A DNA stretch of 40,727 nucleotides from contig CAXUFG010000018.1 of NCBI GenBank assembly GCA_964250265.1, positions 1 to 40,727 on the forward strand, given 5' to 3'. The notes beneath the pieces are model-generated. The model had not been told where the DNA came from. It made no database searches and saw only the letters and a program-made list of their open reading frames with translations. This document shows, piece by piece, positions 8,719 to 15,375 of this stretch. Origin of the DNA: GCA-003244245 sp964250265 (lineage in GTDB: Bacteria > Actinomycetota > Actinomycetes > Mycobacteriales > Pseudonocardiaceae). Each line of letters starts with the position of its first letter. Position 1 is the stretch's first letter. Position numbers and translations under genes: made by a program.

Positions 8719-9618
8719 ATGGTTTCCGAGCTGTTCGAGCCATCCGCGTGGCACACCGTCGAGGGCTTCGACTTCGCCGACGTCACCTACCACCGGGCGC
8801 TCGCGCATGGCACGGTCCGGATCGCCTTCGACCGGCCTGAAGTACGCAACGCGTTTCGCCCGTCCACGGTGGACGAGCTGTATCAAGCTCTGGATCACGC
8901 GCGGATGACCCCAGATGTGGGGTGCGTACTGCTGACCGGCAACGGGCCCTCGCCGCGGGATGGCGGCTGGGCCTTCTGCTCAGGTGGCGATCAGCGGATC
9001 CGAGGTCGCTCGGGTTACCAGTACGCCAGTGGCGAGACCGCGGACACGGTGGACCCGGCGCGCACCGGGCGGCTGCACATCCTGGAGTGCCAGCGGCTGA
9101 TCAGATTCATGCCCAAGGTGGTCATCGCGGTGGTGCCGGGGTGGGCGGCCGGCGGTGGGCATTCACTGCACGTCGTCTGCGACCTGACCCTGGCCTCAGC
9201 CGAGCACGCACGATTCAAGCAGACCGATGCCGATGTGGGCTCCTTTGACGGCGGGTTCGGCTCGGCCTATCTCGCCCGGCAGGTGGGCCAGAAGTTCGCT
9301 CGGGAGATCTTCTTTCTCGGACGGGACTACGGCGCGGCCGACGCGCACCGGATGGGCATGGTCAACGCCGTGGTACCGCACGCCTCGCTGGAGACGACCG
9401 CACTGGAATGGGGCGCCGCGGTCAACGCCAAGTCACCCACCGCCCAGCGGATGCTCAAGTACGCTTTCAACTTGATCGACGACGGACTCGTCGGTCAGCA
9501 GCTCTTCGCCGGTGAATCCACCCGACTGGCATACATGACTGACGAGGCCGTCGAAGGACGCGAGGCCTTCCTGGAAAAACGCCAGCCCGACTGGTCACCG
9601 TTTCCCTGGTACTACTGA
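8719..9618 (+). CDS. menB: 1,4-dihydroxy-2-naphthoyl-CoA synthase (naphthoate synthase)
   Basis: The product is 299 residues of the crotonase fold. It closes the ring of O-succinylbenzoyl-CoA to give dihydroxynaphthoyl-CoA in menaquinone synthesis. MenB signatures are intact: AFCSGGDQRIRG (86-96), the oxyanion-hole stretch GWAAGGGHSLHVVCDL, TDADVGSFDGGFGSAYLARQ (169-188) and the C-terminus RQPDWSPFPWYY. From memory it closely follows the M. tuberculosis enzyme. I chose ATG 8719; the frame is open to 8638 but the extra 27 codons cross a sodC relic and do not look like MenB. It is divergent from the LuxR-type gene. menE and menA lie 4.5 and 7 kb downstream. Confidence 0.95.
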   Translation: MVSELFEPSAWHTVEGFDFADVTYHRALAHGTVRIAFDRPEVRNAFRPSTVDELYQALDHARMTPDVGCVLLTGNGPSPRDGGWAFCSGGDQRIRGRSGYQYASGETADTVDPARTGRLHILECQRLIRFMPKVVIAVVPGWAAGGGHSLHVVCDLTLASAEHARFKQTDADVGSFDGGFGSAYLARQVGQKFAREIFFLGRDYGAADAHRMGMVNAVVPHASLETTALEWGAAVNAKSPTAQRMLKYAFNLIDDGLVGQQLFAGESTRLAYMTDEAVEGREAFLEKRQPDWSPFPWYY

Positions 9619-9628
9619 ACAGGGTTGT

Positions 9629-9644
9629 TACTCCGTTCGGAGTA
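9629..9644 (+). terminator. short hairpin after menB
   Basis: TACTCCG/CGGAGTA, 7-base perfect arms with a 2-base loop, 10 bases after the menB stop. No T tract follows, so termination is only a possibility. Confidence 0.35.
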
Positions 9645-9817
9645 CCAGCCGAAAAGGGCTCCGCAGCCGCTCTGAGCTGCTGAAACCACCTTCCCTGCCA
9701 TTCCTGGCAGTTCCCCGCTTATCCCGGCTCATACCGGTCTGCCACGGCCCACAGACGGCCCCGCACTGTCCACAACGGACTAGCAGGGGTCCGCCGTGCT
9801 CCCTGCCGTCGAAAAGC

Positions 9818-9860
9818 AAGGCGGCCCCGAACCTGCGATCGAAGCGCAGGCCGGGGCCTT
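9818..9860 (+). terminator. long GC-rich hairpin between menB and the DUF6907-like gene
   Basis: The outer stem GGCCCCG/CGGGGCC encloses an inner stem CCTGCG/CGCAGG. It lies about 200 bases after menB and 35 bases before the ATG at 9895. It could terminate menB transcription or sit in the leader of the next gene. The rest of 9645-9894 shows no gene. Confidence 0.45.
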
Positions 9861-10001
9861 GATCCCAAACCTGACCTAAACAGGAGTGAGACCCATGAGA
9901 GCACTATCCTAATCCCGCCGACCCCGCACCGCACGTGGTGCGACCCCGCTGAGTGCACCACCCGACCGGACGGCCAGGTCATCCATCGTTCGGCCGGTGA
10001 G

Positions 10002-10268
10002 GTGTTCGACCTGAACGAGAATCAGGTCTGGACCGCCTCGATGGTGACGATTGCCCTCTTCGAGACCGGCAACGGCATCGAGGTCGGGTTCGACGTCATG
10101 GGTGCCATCGTGAGGTCCTCGGCGACGTTGCTCCCGGAGGTCGCGGCCGGGCTCGGTGAGGCGCTGCTGGATCACGCCGAGCGCGCTCTCGGGCTCGGGC
10201 GGCTCGCTGATTCGCATGACCACGCTCCCGACCGGACGTGCCCAGAATGCGAGGACACCGGCGACTAG
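10002..10268 (+). CDS. DUF6907-like small protein, start probably frameshifted
   Basis: From GTG 10002 the frame gives 88 residues ending CPECEDTGD. The same frame continues upstream without a stop and reads TPHRTWCDPAECTTRPDGQV, then IHRSAGEV. That H-x2-WC-x4-C ... DG ... HRS pattern is what I recall for DUF6907 proteins, common in actinobacterial integrative elements and near XRE regulators. The frame has no start codon of its own. An ATG with an AGGAG site at 9895 lies one base out of phase and stops after five codons (MRALS). A one-base indel near 9907-9911 would join them. Function unknown; family call tentative. Confidence 0.55.
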   Translation: MFDLNENQVWTASMVTIALFETGNGIEVGFDVMGAIVRSSATLLPEVAAGLGEALLDHAERALGLGRLADSHDHAPDRTCPECEDTGD

Positions 10269-10311
10269 CAGAAGCGCTCAGGGCGTCCGCTGAGTAGCCG
10301 CCAGAGCGCAC

Positions 10312-10350
10312 GAACGGCCCCCTCCGGTACGTCCCCGGGTGGGGCCGTTC
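10312..10350 (+). terminator. hairpin after the DUF6907-like gene
   Basis: GAACGGCCCC ... GGGGCCGTTC, 10-base perfect arms with a 19-base loop, 43 bases after the stop at 10268. A likely intrinsic-type terminator, followed by TCT rather than a long T run. Confidence 0.6.
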
Positions 10351-10405
10351 TCTGTGCCGACGACCGGAGTTAGGTCCCGGAGGTCGGGAGTTAGGTAGGC
10401 CGAGG

Positions 10406-10424
10406 CGAGTTACAGGGTAACTCG
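10406..10424. repeat. palindrome CGAGTTAC-AGG-GTAACTCG
   Basis: Perfect 8-base arms with a 3-base centre. It is the first of four palindromes in the 870-base gap before the XRE gene, and could be an operator or part of a replication or integration site. Confidence 0.55.
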
Positions 10425-10513
10425 TGGGCACACTGCCGGAACTTGGCCTCTGACCTGCGGAAAGTTACAAAGTTGCGCGAGTTGGCGGGTTACGCGGCAG
10501 GCCCCGGACCCCC

Positions 10514-10539
10514 AAATTCCGCACGCGCGTGCGGAATTT
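10514..10539. repeat. 26-base perfect palindrome
   Basis: AAATTCCGCACGC followed by its exact reverse complement with no spacer. Such gapless symmetry is typical of operators or of cruciform sites. It lies 600 bases before the XRE regulator. Confidence 0.7.
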
Positions 10540-10755
10540 CAGACCTAACTTCGGCTCACCCGACCGCGGGGAGGCAACGGCACCCTGACGGCCTGGCATG
10601 AGGGGTGCCGGTGTGGCTGGTGCGAGTCGGCGTCGAGGGAGCGTGGATGCTGCTGTGAGTTCTGCACCGAGCTGCGGAACACCAGCCCGTACTTCTACTT
10701 GGAGCCGCCGGCAGTGCGACCCAGACAGGCGCCCGGGTCTACTCGACCGAGACTC

Positions 10756-10780
10756 AAATCCGAAACGCGGTTACGGATTT
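10756..10780. repeat. inverted repeat AAATCCG ... CGGATTT
   Basis: 7-base arms around an 11-base centre (AAACGCGGTTA). The A/T-flanked CCG core echoes the perfect palindrome at 10514-10539. Confidence 0.45.
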
Positions 10781-10823
10781 CAAGGCCTGGCGAGACCCCG
10801 AAGTTGCGAACCGAGAGCCAGAA

Positions 10824-10847
10824 GGTGCGAACTCATGAGTTCGCACC
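10824..10847. repeat. 24-base perfect palindrome
   Basis: GGTGCGAACTCA plus its exact reverse complement. The half site GGTGCGAAC/GTTCGCACC recurs several more times between 10803 and 10921 in both orientations, so it may be the symmetric core of a multi-site operator or iteron array. Confidence 0.7.
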
Positions 10848-10942
10848 TCAGTAACACGCTGACCTGCACGAACTCCGACGAGGTCACTCTCGGTTCGCAC
10901 CGGCTCGCACTCGGTTCGCACCTCGGTAACACGCTGACCTGC
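10839..10942. repeat. 29-base direct repeats and GGTTCGCAC iterons
   Basis: The 29-base unit at 10839-10867 recurs at 10914-10942 with one mismatch (starts GTTCGCACCTC, ends ACACGCTGACCTGC). Between them are further TTCGCAC/CTCGCAC motifs near 10893, 10903 and 10915. The remaining stretch to 11139 shows no gene. Confidence 0.7.
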
Positions 10943-11139
10943 GTAAACGCACCACTTCATGATCAGTTCGCAAATTGAGGGCTGGAAACGGCATAACCCC
11001 AGGTCTGCGGTCAAACAGGGCGTCTGCAGCAGCTCGGTTAGCAGCCAGCCGTAGCCTGGACTCACCTCCTCATCGAGGTGTTTAGCCCCGGGGCGACGGC
11101 CCCGGGCATCGGTGGGGGGACCGGTGAGGGGATGGTTCC

Positions 11140-12333
11140 GTGGACGTGGATGGCGCGCGCCCGATCGGCCGGCGGCTGCGCCAAATCCGCCAGGCCAGGC
11201 GTAAGTCATTGCGCGTGATCGCCGGACTGGCCGGGATCAGCGCGTCGCATCTCTACCGGATCGAGACCGGGGAGCGGCCGCTGGACAGCTTGACCCTGAT
11301 CCTGGCACTGGCCGACGCGCTACAGGTCGCCCCTTCGGACCTGATCACACTGCCCGTGCCCGCGCCCGGCAACGGCCCTACCGATGGTGCGATCAACGCG
11401 GTGCGCCTCGCACTGCTTGCGGTGGGCCATAACCGCCCTGGCGGACAAGCCCAACCCGTCGAAGTCGTCCGGGAACGGGTCGCGACTGTCGTGGACGCCT
11501 ACGGTCGCTGCGATCGCAACGGCGTGGTCGGTGCCACGCTGCCGGGGCTGATCCGGGACCTGCATACTTCGATTGCGGCTGGGCGCGACGTCGCCGAGCT
11601 GCTCGATCTGGCGGTCCTGCTGCATTCTCAGGCCACGGTGGGATGGCTACGGGTAGTCGGGGGATCTCTGGATTTGCGTTCGCAGGCCGCTGAACTGGCC
11701 AGACGCGCAGCCGCCGAGCGAAACACCCCGCAAGCGCTGGGCCTCGCCGCGTGGGGGGGAATGTACGTCCTCGTGATGGCGGGAGCGGTTGACCTCGCAC
11801 ACGCCGAGCTCAACGCAGTCAGAGTGCCCACCGCGAGCCCGGAATCGGCGCAGCTGGCCGGGATGCTGGCCTTGTGTCAGGCGTTCCTGGCCATGGCGGA
11901 AAGTCGCCAAGGTGATGTGGCCGCACCACTCGAGTTGGCTTCGGAGCTGGCTCAACGTACTGGGGAAGTTAACGCCTACGGGCTGGGCTTTGGTCCGCAA
12001 GAAGTCGGCCAGTGGCGTGCACGCACCGCGATGGAGGTCGCCGATCACGAGCAGGCAGCCCGGGTCGCGGAGGGCCTGGCAGCCCAGACTCACCCACTGC
12101 GCTCACGGCAGGCGGACTACTGGGTTACCTACGGGCGGGCGCTGGCGCGGCTTCGAGGACGCCGTAACGACGCCGTGCACGCGCTGCGCAACGCGGAGCT
12201 GATCCTGCCGCACTATGTGCAGCGCGACCCCCTCGTCCGCGACGTGCTCGCCGAGTTGTATCCGCACGCCCGGGACGATGCGATCGGCCGGGAGCTGCGG
12301 GGGATGGCCTTCCGAGCCGGTCTGCCGGTGTAG
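11140..12333 (+). CDS. XRE-family regulator with a helical TPR-like C-terminal domain
   Basis: The product is 397 residues from GTG 11140. An N-terminal XRE helix-turn-helix at about 8-70 reads IGRRLRQIRQARRKSLRVIA, then GISASHLYRIETGERPLDSL. The remaining 300 residues are Ala/Leu-rich helical hairpins (ELLDLAVLLHSQATVGWLRV, LAELYPHARDDAIG), as in many actinobacterial XRE proteins whose C-terminal repeats sense a peptide or partner. An ATG at 11131 is in another frame. It is followed by three small overlapping genes, so it probably regulates itself and them. The palindromes at 10406-10847 are candidate operators. Targets are otherwise unknown. Confidence 0.85.
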   Translation: MDVDGARPIGRRLRQIRQARRKSLRVIAGLAGISASHLYRIETGERPLDSLTLILALADALQVAPSDLITLPVPAPGNGPTDGAINAVRLALLAVGHNRPGGQAQPVEVVRERVATVVDAYGRCDRNGVVGATLPGLIRDLHTSIAAGRDVAELLDLAVLLHSQATVGWLRVVGGSLDLRSQAAELARRAAAERNTPQALGLAAWGGMYVLVMAGAVDLAHAELNAVRVPTASPESAQLAGMLALCQAFLAMAESRQGDVAAPLELASELAQRTGEVNAYGLGFGPQEVGQWRARTAMEVADHEQAARVAEGLAAQTHPLRSRQADYWVTYGRALARLRGRRNDAVHALRNAELILPHYVQRDPLVRDVLAELYPHARDDAIGRELRGMAFRAGLPV

Positions 12334-12398
12334 CCCATTCAGGTGTCTGTTTCAGGCTGGCAACACCGCCGTGGTGATCGCGTTCACTGTCGTCAACC

Positions 12399-12614
12399 GT
12401 GACCAACGGCACCAACGACGCGGCCGCTCGCCGCAAAGTGATCAGCGCGACCTGTGCGATCCATCCCGGAACTCCCGGATTCACCAACCTGGAGGTACTC
12501 CGCTCGGGTGACGACATCGTGTTGCATCCGCACGTCACCGGGGCGTGCACGCTGATCCTGAACGAGGACGAGGCCCGGGAGCTGCACTCTTTCATTGGGC
12601 AGCTGCTCGGGTGA
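12399..12614 (+). CDS. 71-residue protein of unknown function, first of three coupled small genes
   Basis: GTG 12399 opens a frame with good actinobacterial codon use: a short polar start, then SATCAIHPGTPGFTN, DDIVLHPHVTGACTLILNED and a helical end EARELHSFIGQLLG. It looks like a small beta-strand domain plus helix, not exported. I do not recognise a family. Its stop at 12612-12614 overlaps the next start as GTGA, implying translational coupling. It follows the XRE regulator by 65 bases, and the ribosome site for GTG 12399 is weak. Confidence 0.65.
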   Translation: MTNGTNDAAARRKVISATCAIHPGTPGFTNLEVLRSGDDIVLHPHVTGACTLILNEDEARELHSFIGQLLG

Positions 12615-12805
12615 CGGCCATGAAGTGGGGGCTCTCGCCGTTGGACTGGCGACGGCATGCCGTGGACGAGTGGGCAGACCACCCCATTGGCGTCTACAAG
12701 GCCCAGTGCGGCCACCTGTTGCTGATGGTGACCGAGCTGAACACCGAGCCGGCGGGCAGCCGGTGCGCGGCGTGCATCGGAGTGCTCCTGGCGGTATCGC
12801 GGTGA
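12611..12805 (+). CDS. 64-residue protein with a predicted zinc-binding Cys/His site
   Basis: It starts at GTG 12611 inside the previous stop (GTGA); an in-frame ATG follows at 12620. The sequence MKWGLSPLDWRRHAVD, YKAQCGHLLLMVTEL, SRCAACIGVLLAVSR has CGH and CxxC spaced like a small zinc ribbon. Similar short 'CGH ... CPAC' proteins are common beside XRE regulators in actinobacteria (family knowledge from memory). It ends in another GTGA overlap with the next gene. Role unknown; possibly nucleic-acid or protein binding. Confidence 0.65.
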   Translation: MTAMKWGLSPLDWRRHAVDEWADHPIGVYKAQCGHLLLMVTELNTEPAGSRCAACIGVLLAVSR

Positions 12806-13113
12806 GCGGCTCACTCGACGACGAGATCTTGCTGCCGGTGCTTGAGCGGGTCCACCGGGGCGCCATCGAGGTGAAGTGCGACGAATATGGGCGGCCTTGG
12901 TATTACGACAATGGTCGGCAATGCTTATTCGCGACGCGCTTGTTCGAGACCTTGGTGGAGCTGAATTACCTCCGCTGGGATTCCCTGGTCGGGGAGCCCA
13001 CAAAGCTGCGGGTCAGGCAGGACGGAATCTGGGAAGTGCGCCTGGACGACACGGCGTTCGGCGACCTTCGGGTGATCACCGGCGCTGGATGGGAATGTCG
13101 GCTGGATTGGTAA
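12802..13113 (+). CDS. 103-residue protein of unknown function, third coupled small gene
   Basis: GTG 12802 overlaps the preceding TGA by 4 bases. The product (LDDEILLPVLERVHRGAIEV ... GRPWYYDNGRQCLFATRLFE ... DGIWEVRLDDTAFGDLRVIT) is rich in aromatic and acidic residues, with an N-terminal helix followed by probable beta strands. It has no signal or membrane segment and no recognisable family. Its last 38 bases overlap the 3' end of a convergent gene on the minus strand. Confidence 0.65.
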   Translation: MSGSLDDEILLPVLERVHRGAIEVKCDEYGRPWYYDNGRQCLFATRLFETLVELNYLRWDSLVGEPTKLRVRQDGIWEVRLDDTAFGDLRVITGAGWECRLDW

Positions 13114-13378
13114 TCAGTGCGGCCGCCTCGATACGGAGGACTTCGATGAGCGTGGTGATGGCGCGTGCGGCTTCGTGGAGGGCCGTGTGAGTGTGGTGGG
13201 CGTGCATAATCGCGGAGGACGTTGTGTCCTCGTGGCCCGCGACGAGCCATCTCTCAAAGCTGTGCCGAGCCACCCTCATCGCGAGTTCAGCGTCGTGCCA
13301 TTGGCTGCTCGCGGTGATCACGCGGGTGGCGCCGTTAGTCCCGGCTGGATCGTGCCGTGGGGAATCGTCTTGGTTCAT
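13076..13378 (-). CDS. 100-residue protein of unknown function
   Basis: ATG 13378 with a GGAAGG ribosome site opens a frame with a disordered polar N-terminus (MNQDDSPRHDPAGTNG) and a helical body (WHDAELAMRVARHSFERWLV, HAHHTHTALHEAARAITTLI, EVLRIEAAALITNP). The frame is open to 13858 upstream, but that part is low in coding character, so I use the internal start. It is convergent with, and overlaps by 38 bases, the third coupled small gene. It may be an antagonist or cargo of the XRE module, but nothing in the sequence proves that. Confidence 0.55.
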   Translation of the reverse strand: MNQDDSPRHDPAGTNGATRVITASSQWHDAELAMRVARHSFERWLVAGHEDTTSSAIMHAHHTHTALHEAARAITTLIEVLRIEAAALITNPADIPIQRR

Positions 13379-14073
13379 GTCTTCGACCCTTCCTGCGGGG
13401 CGGTTGTTGAGCCGGGTGCTTGTGGCCTCGGTCCGGGGATGTGGCAGCAGCACCACCCGCGTGCGTTTGGCCACTGGGGGTGCATTGGTGGTCGCCGCCG
13501 GCCGCACCGCACCCAGTGCCTGGTGCCGCCCGGCCGCTGTACTCCCCCGAGCCCTCGCTCCGGTTTCCGGCTGGCGGTCGCTGGCGCCGGGCGGGTCGTA
13601 GTCCACCGGGGTTCGTAGAGACCAACCCGCGAGTGTCCGCCACGCTGGACGGAGGAGTTCAGGCCAGCTTGCTGACATCGGAGGACGTGCGCCCTCAGAC
13701 GATGGCGACGGTCGTGGAATGCGCATGGAGGCTCCCGGGCATCTGGTGCTCGGCGTGATGCGCCGAGCTCTCGTGACGCCGGGGTCATGAGCGCGTGCAG
13801 CGCACAGTAGCCGGGTTCGTGGATCCCGTAAACCCTTGGCCACCGCAGTGCGCGACATGCTGACCGAGTGGCTGGGCTGACCGCGACGTCACGCACCGGT
13901 ACGGTTCTGATCAACGGAGCACTGCCGGACTCGACTGGAGGGCTGATGCGCTCTGGACCTCCCGAACTCAACAGCAGAGTTCGCGGCGGCTGGCGCGACG
14001 ACGCTGGTGTTGAGCACGCCGGTGGTGTTCTGTCGGGGGGCCAGAGAGCAGTCGGGGCCCCCACGGTCGGCGC
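13379..14073. other. 695-base gap before menE with no supported gene
   Basis: Frames here are long only because of high GC. A plus-strand frame ending at 13880 reads GSRKPLATAVRDMLTEWLG then TGA and could be the last codons of a lost gene. The only clear structure is a hairpin at 13748-13768 (GCTCGGCG/CGCCGAGC, 5-base loop). Confidence 0.5.
13748..13768. terminator. hairpin GCTCGGCG/CGCCGAGC
   Basis: 8-base perfect arms with a 5-base loop in the gap between the 100-residue minus-strand gene and menE. No T tract is present, so a terminator role is only possible. Confidence 0.35.
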
Positions 14074-15219
14074 ATGGGGTGCGGTGCTGCGGTGCGGGTG
14101 ATCCGGTGTGACGGGTCCCCGGAGGCAATCTCGGAGCTGGAGGCCGCGCTGCGCGCCATGCTGGCGGGAGGGCAGGCAGTGGCCCCGGTGGGGACGGGGC
14201 AGGAGGTCCCGCCGGGAGACCCGGGACCCGGACAGGTCGTGCTGGGGACCTCGGGCTCTTCGGGGGTGCGAAAATGGGTACAGCTCAGCGCAGCGGCGCT
14301 GAGTGCTTCCGCCAGGGCTACTCATGCCCGACTCGGGGGGCCTGGCCGGTGGCTGCTTGCTCTGCCCGCCGAACACATCGCTGGGCTCCAAGTGCTGGTC
14401 CGGGCGGCGCTGGCAGACCACCAACCCGCGGTTCTGGACATGCGCGGCGGGTTCGATCCGGCCGCCTTCAACACCGCCGCACAACGGCTGGCCGGCGAGC
14501 CCGGGCGTCGCTACACCGCGCTGGTGCCCACCCAACTCGCCCGGATGCTCGATACCGATCCCGCGCCCCTCGCCGGCTTCGACGCGGTGCTGCTCGGCGG
14601 TGCTGCCGCGCCGCAGCGGTTGCTGAGGCGGTCCCGGGCGGCCGGTGCACCGGTAGTGACCACCTACGGAATGACCGAGACCGCCGGTGGCTGCGTCTAT
14701 GACGGGTGGCCGCTGGCCGGGGTCCAGCTCCGGTTGGCCGGCACCTCGGGGGAGGTCGAACTGGGCGGTCCGATGCTGGCCAGCGGGTACCTCGACGCTC
14801 CCGATGAGACGGCGGAGGCCTTCCGCGAGGGCTGGTTCCGGACCTGCGACATCGGACGGTTCGACCCACAAGGACGGCTGCAGGTGCTCGGGCGTGCCGA
14901 CGACGTGATCGTGACCGGGGGACTCAACGTGGCCCCGGCCGAGGTCGAGGCCATACTCACCGGCCTGCCCGGAGTCGCCGCGGCCTGCGTGGTAGGGCTG
15001 CCCGACCCGGAATGGGGTGAGCGGGTCACCGCCGTTGTGACACCCGCCGATCCCAGCCGGCCCCCGGACCCTGGCGCACTGCGGGTGGCAGCACAGCGCC
15101 TCCTGACCGGAGCTCAGGTGCCCAAGGAGATCATCCTGTTCGACGCGCTACCACTGCACGGCGTCGGCAAGCCCGATCGCAAGGCGATTCAGAGCATGCT
15201 CGCCGCCCGCAGCCACTGA
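14074..15219 (+). CDS. menE: O-succinylbenzoate-CoA ligase
   Basis: The product is about 381 residues, short like actinobacterial MenE. It activates O-succinylbenzoate with ATP and CoA, the step before MenB. Adenylate-forming motifs are present: P-loop GTSGSSGVRKW (58-68), TTYGMTETAGG, TCDIGRFDPQGRLQVLGRAD, DDVIVTGGLNVAPAEVE, and the A10 lysine in VGKPDRK (about Lys366). ATG 14074 is followed by in-frame GTG codons at 14092 and 14098, any of which could be the true start, since the first residues (MGCGAAV) are not conserved in type. It is separated from menB by the accessory block at 9.8-13.4 kb. Confidence 0.9.
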   Translation: MGCGAAVRVIRCDGSPEAISELEAALRAMLAGGQAVAPVGTGQEVPPGDPGPGQVVLGTSGSSGVRKWVQLSAAALSASARATHARLGGPGRWLLALPAEHIAGLQVLVRAALADHQPAVLDMRGGFDPAAFNTAAQRLAGEPGRRYTALVPTQLARMLDTDPAPLAGFDAVLLGGAAAPQRLLRRSRAAGAPVVTTYGMTETAGGCVYDGWPLAGVQLRLAGTSGEVELGGPMLASGYLDAPDETAEAFREGWFRTCDIGRFDPQGRLQVLGRADDVIVTGGLNVAPAEVEAILTGLPGVAAACVVGLPDPEWGERVTAVVTPADPSRPPDPGALRVAAQRLLTGAQVPKEIILFDALPLHGVGKPDRKAIQSMLAARSH

Positions 15220-15375
15220 CCTGGCACGAGGCATTCCGGTCATGACCAGAGAGTGCACGTTCACCCACACTGGGTATGGACGGCGGCGGGTATCCCAGGT
15301 TCTCATGACACCACACGTATCAACATTCACATCAGTCACAGCGGACACATCTGCCCCGATAGTCAGGAGCGTTCC

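Larger units (their letters stand above)
10549..10854 (+). other. possible cysteine-rich small ORF without a standard start
   Basis: An open frame between TAA 10546 and TAA 10852 encodes GGNGTLTAWHEGCRCGWCES, then ASRERGCCCEFCTELRNTSP. The CRCxxC and CCCxxC clusters and the GTLTAWHEGCRC phrase resemble short zinc-binding proteins of actinobacterial mobile elements. No ATG, GTG or TTG precedes that part, so it is either a broken gene or one started at a rare codon. The C-terminal half overlaps palindromes and iteron-like repeats and does not look like protein. No function is assigned. Confidence 0.35.

Noticed and set aside
8557..8898. 114-codon N-terminal extension of the LuxR-type regulator
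   Set aside because: It runs through a sodC relic, a 40-base repeat and the divergent menB start; MGGGQLLERE at 8556 is the natural LAL start.
10312..10945. CRISPR array
   Set aside because: Only two 29-base repeats with one mismatch and no regular spacers or cas genes.
13379..13858. upstream half of the 260-codon minus-strand frame
   Set aside because: Irregular codon use and no conserved pattern; ATG 13378 has a good ribosome site.
13375..14871. 498-codon minus-strand frame
   Set aside because: It is antisense to menE over most of its length, has no recognisable motif and reflects high GC.
15253..15375. 41-codon extension of the secreted protein
   Set aside because: It would place polar His/Thr-rich sequence before an obvious signal peptide, and GTG 15376 has an AGGAG site.
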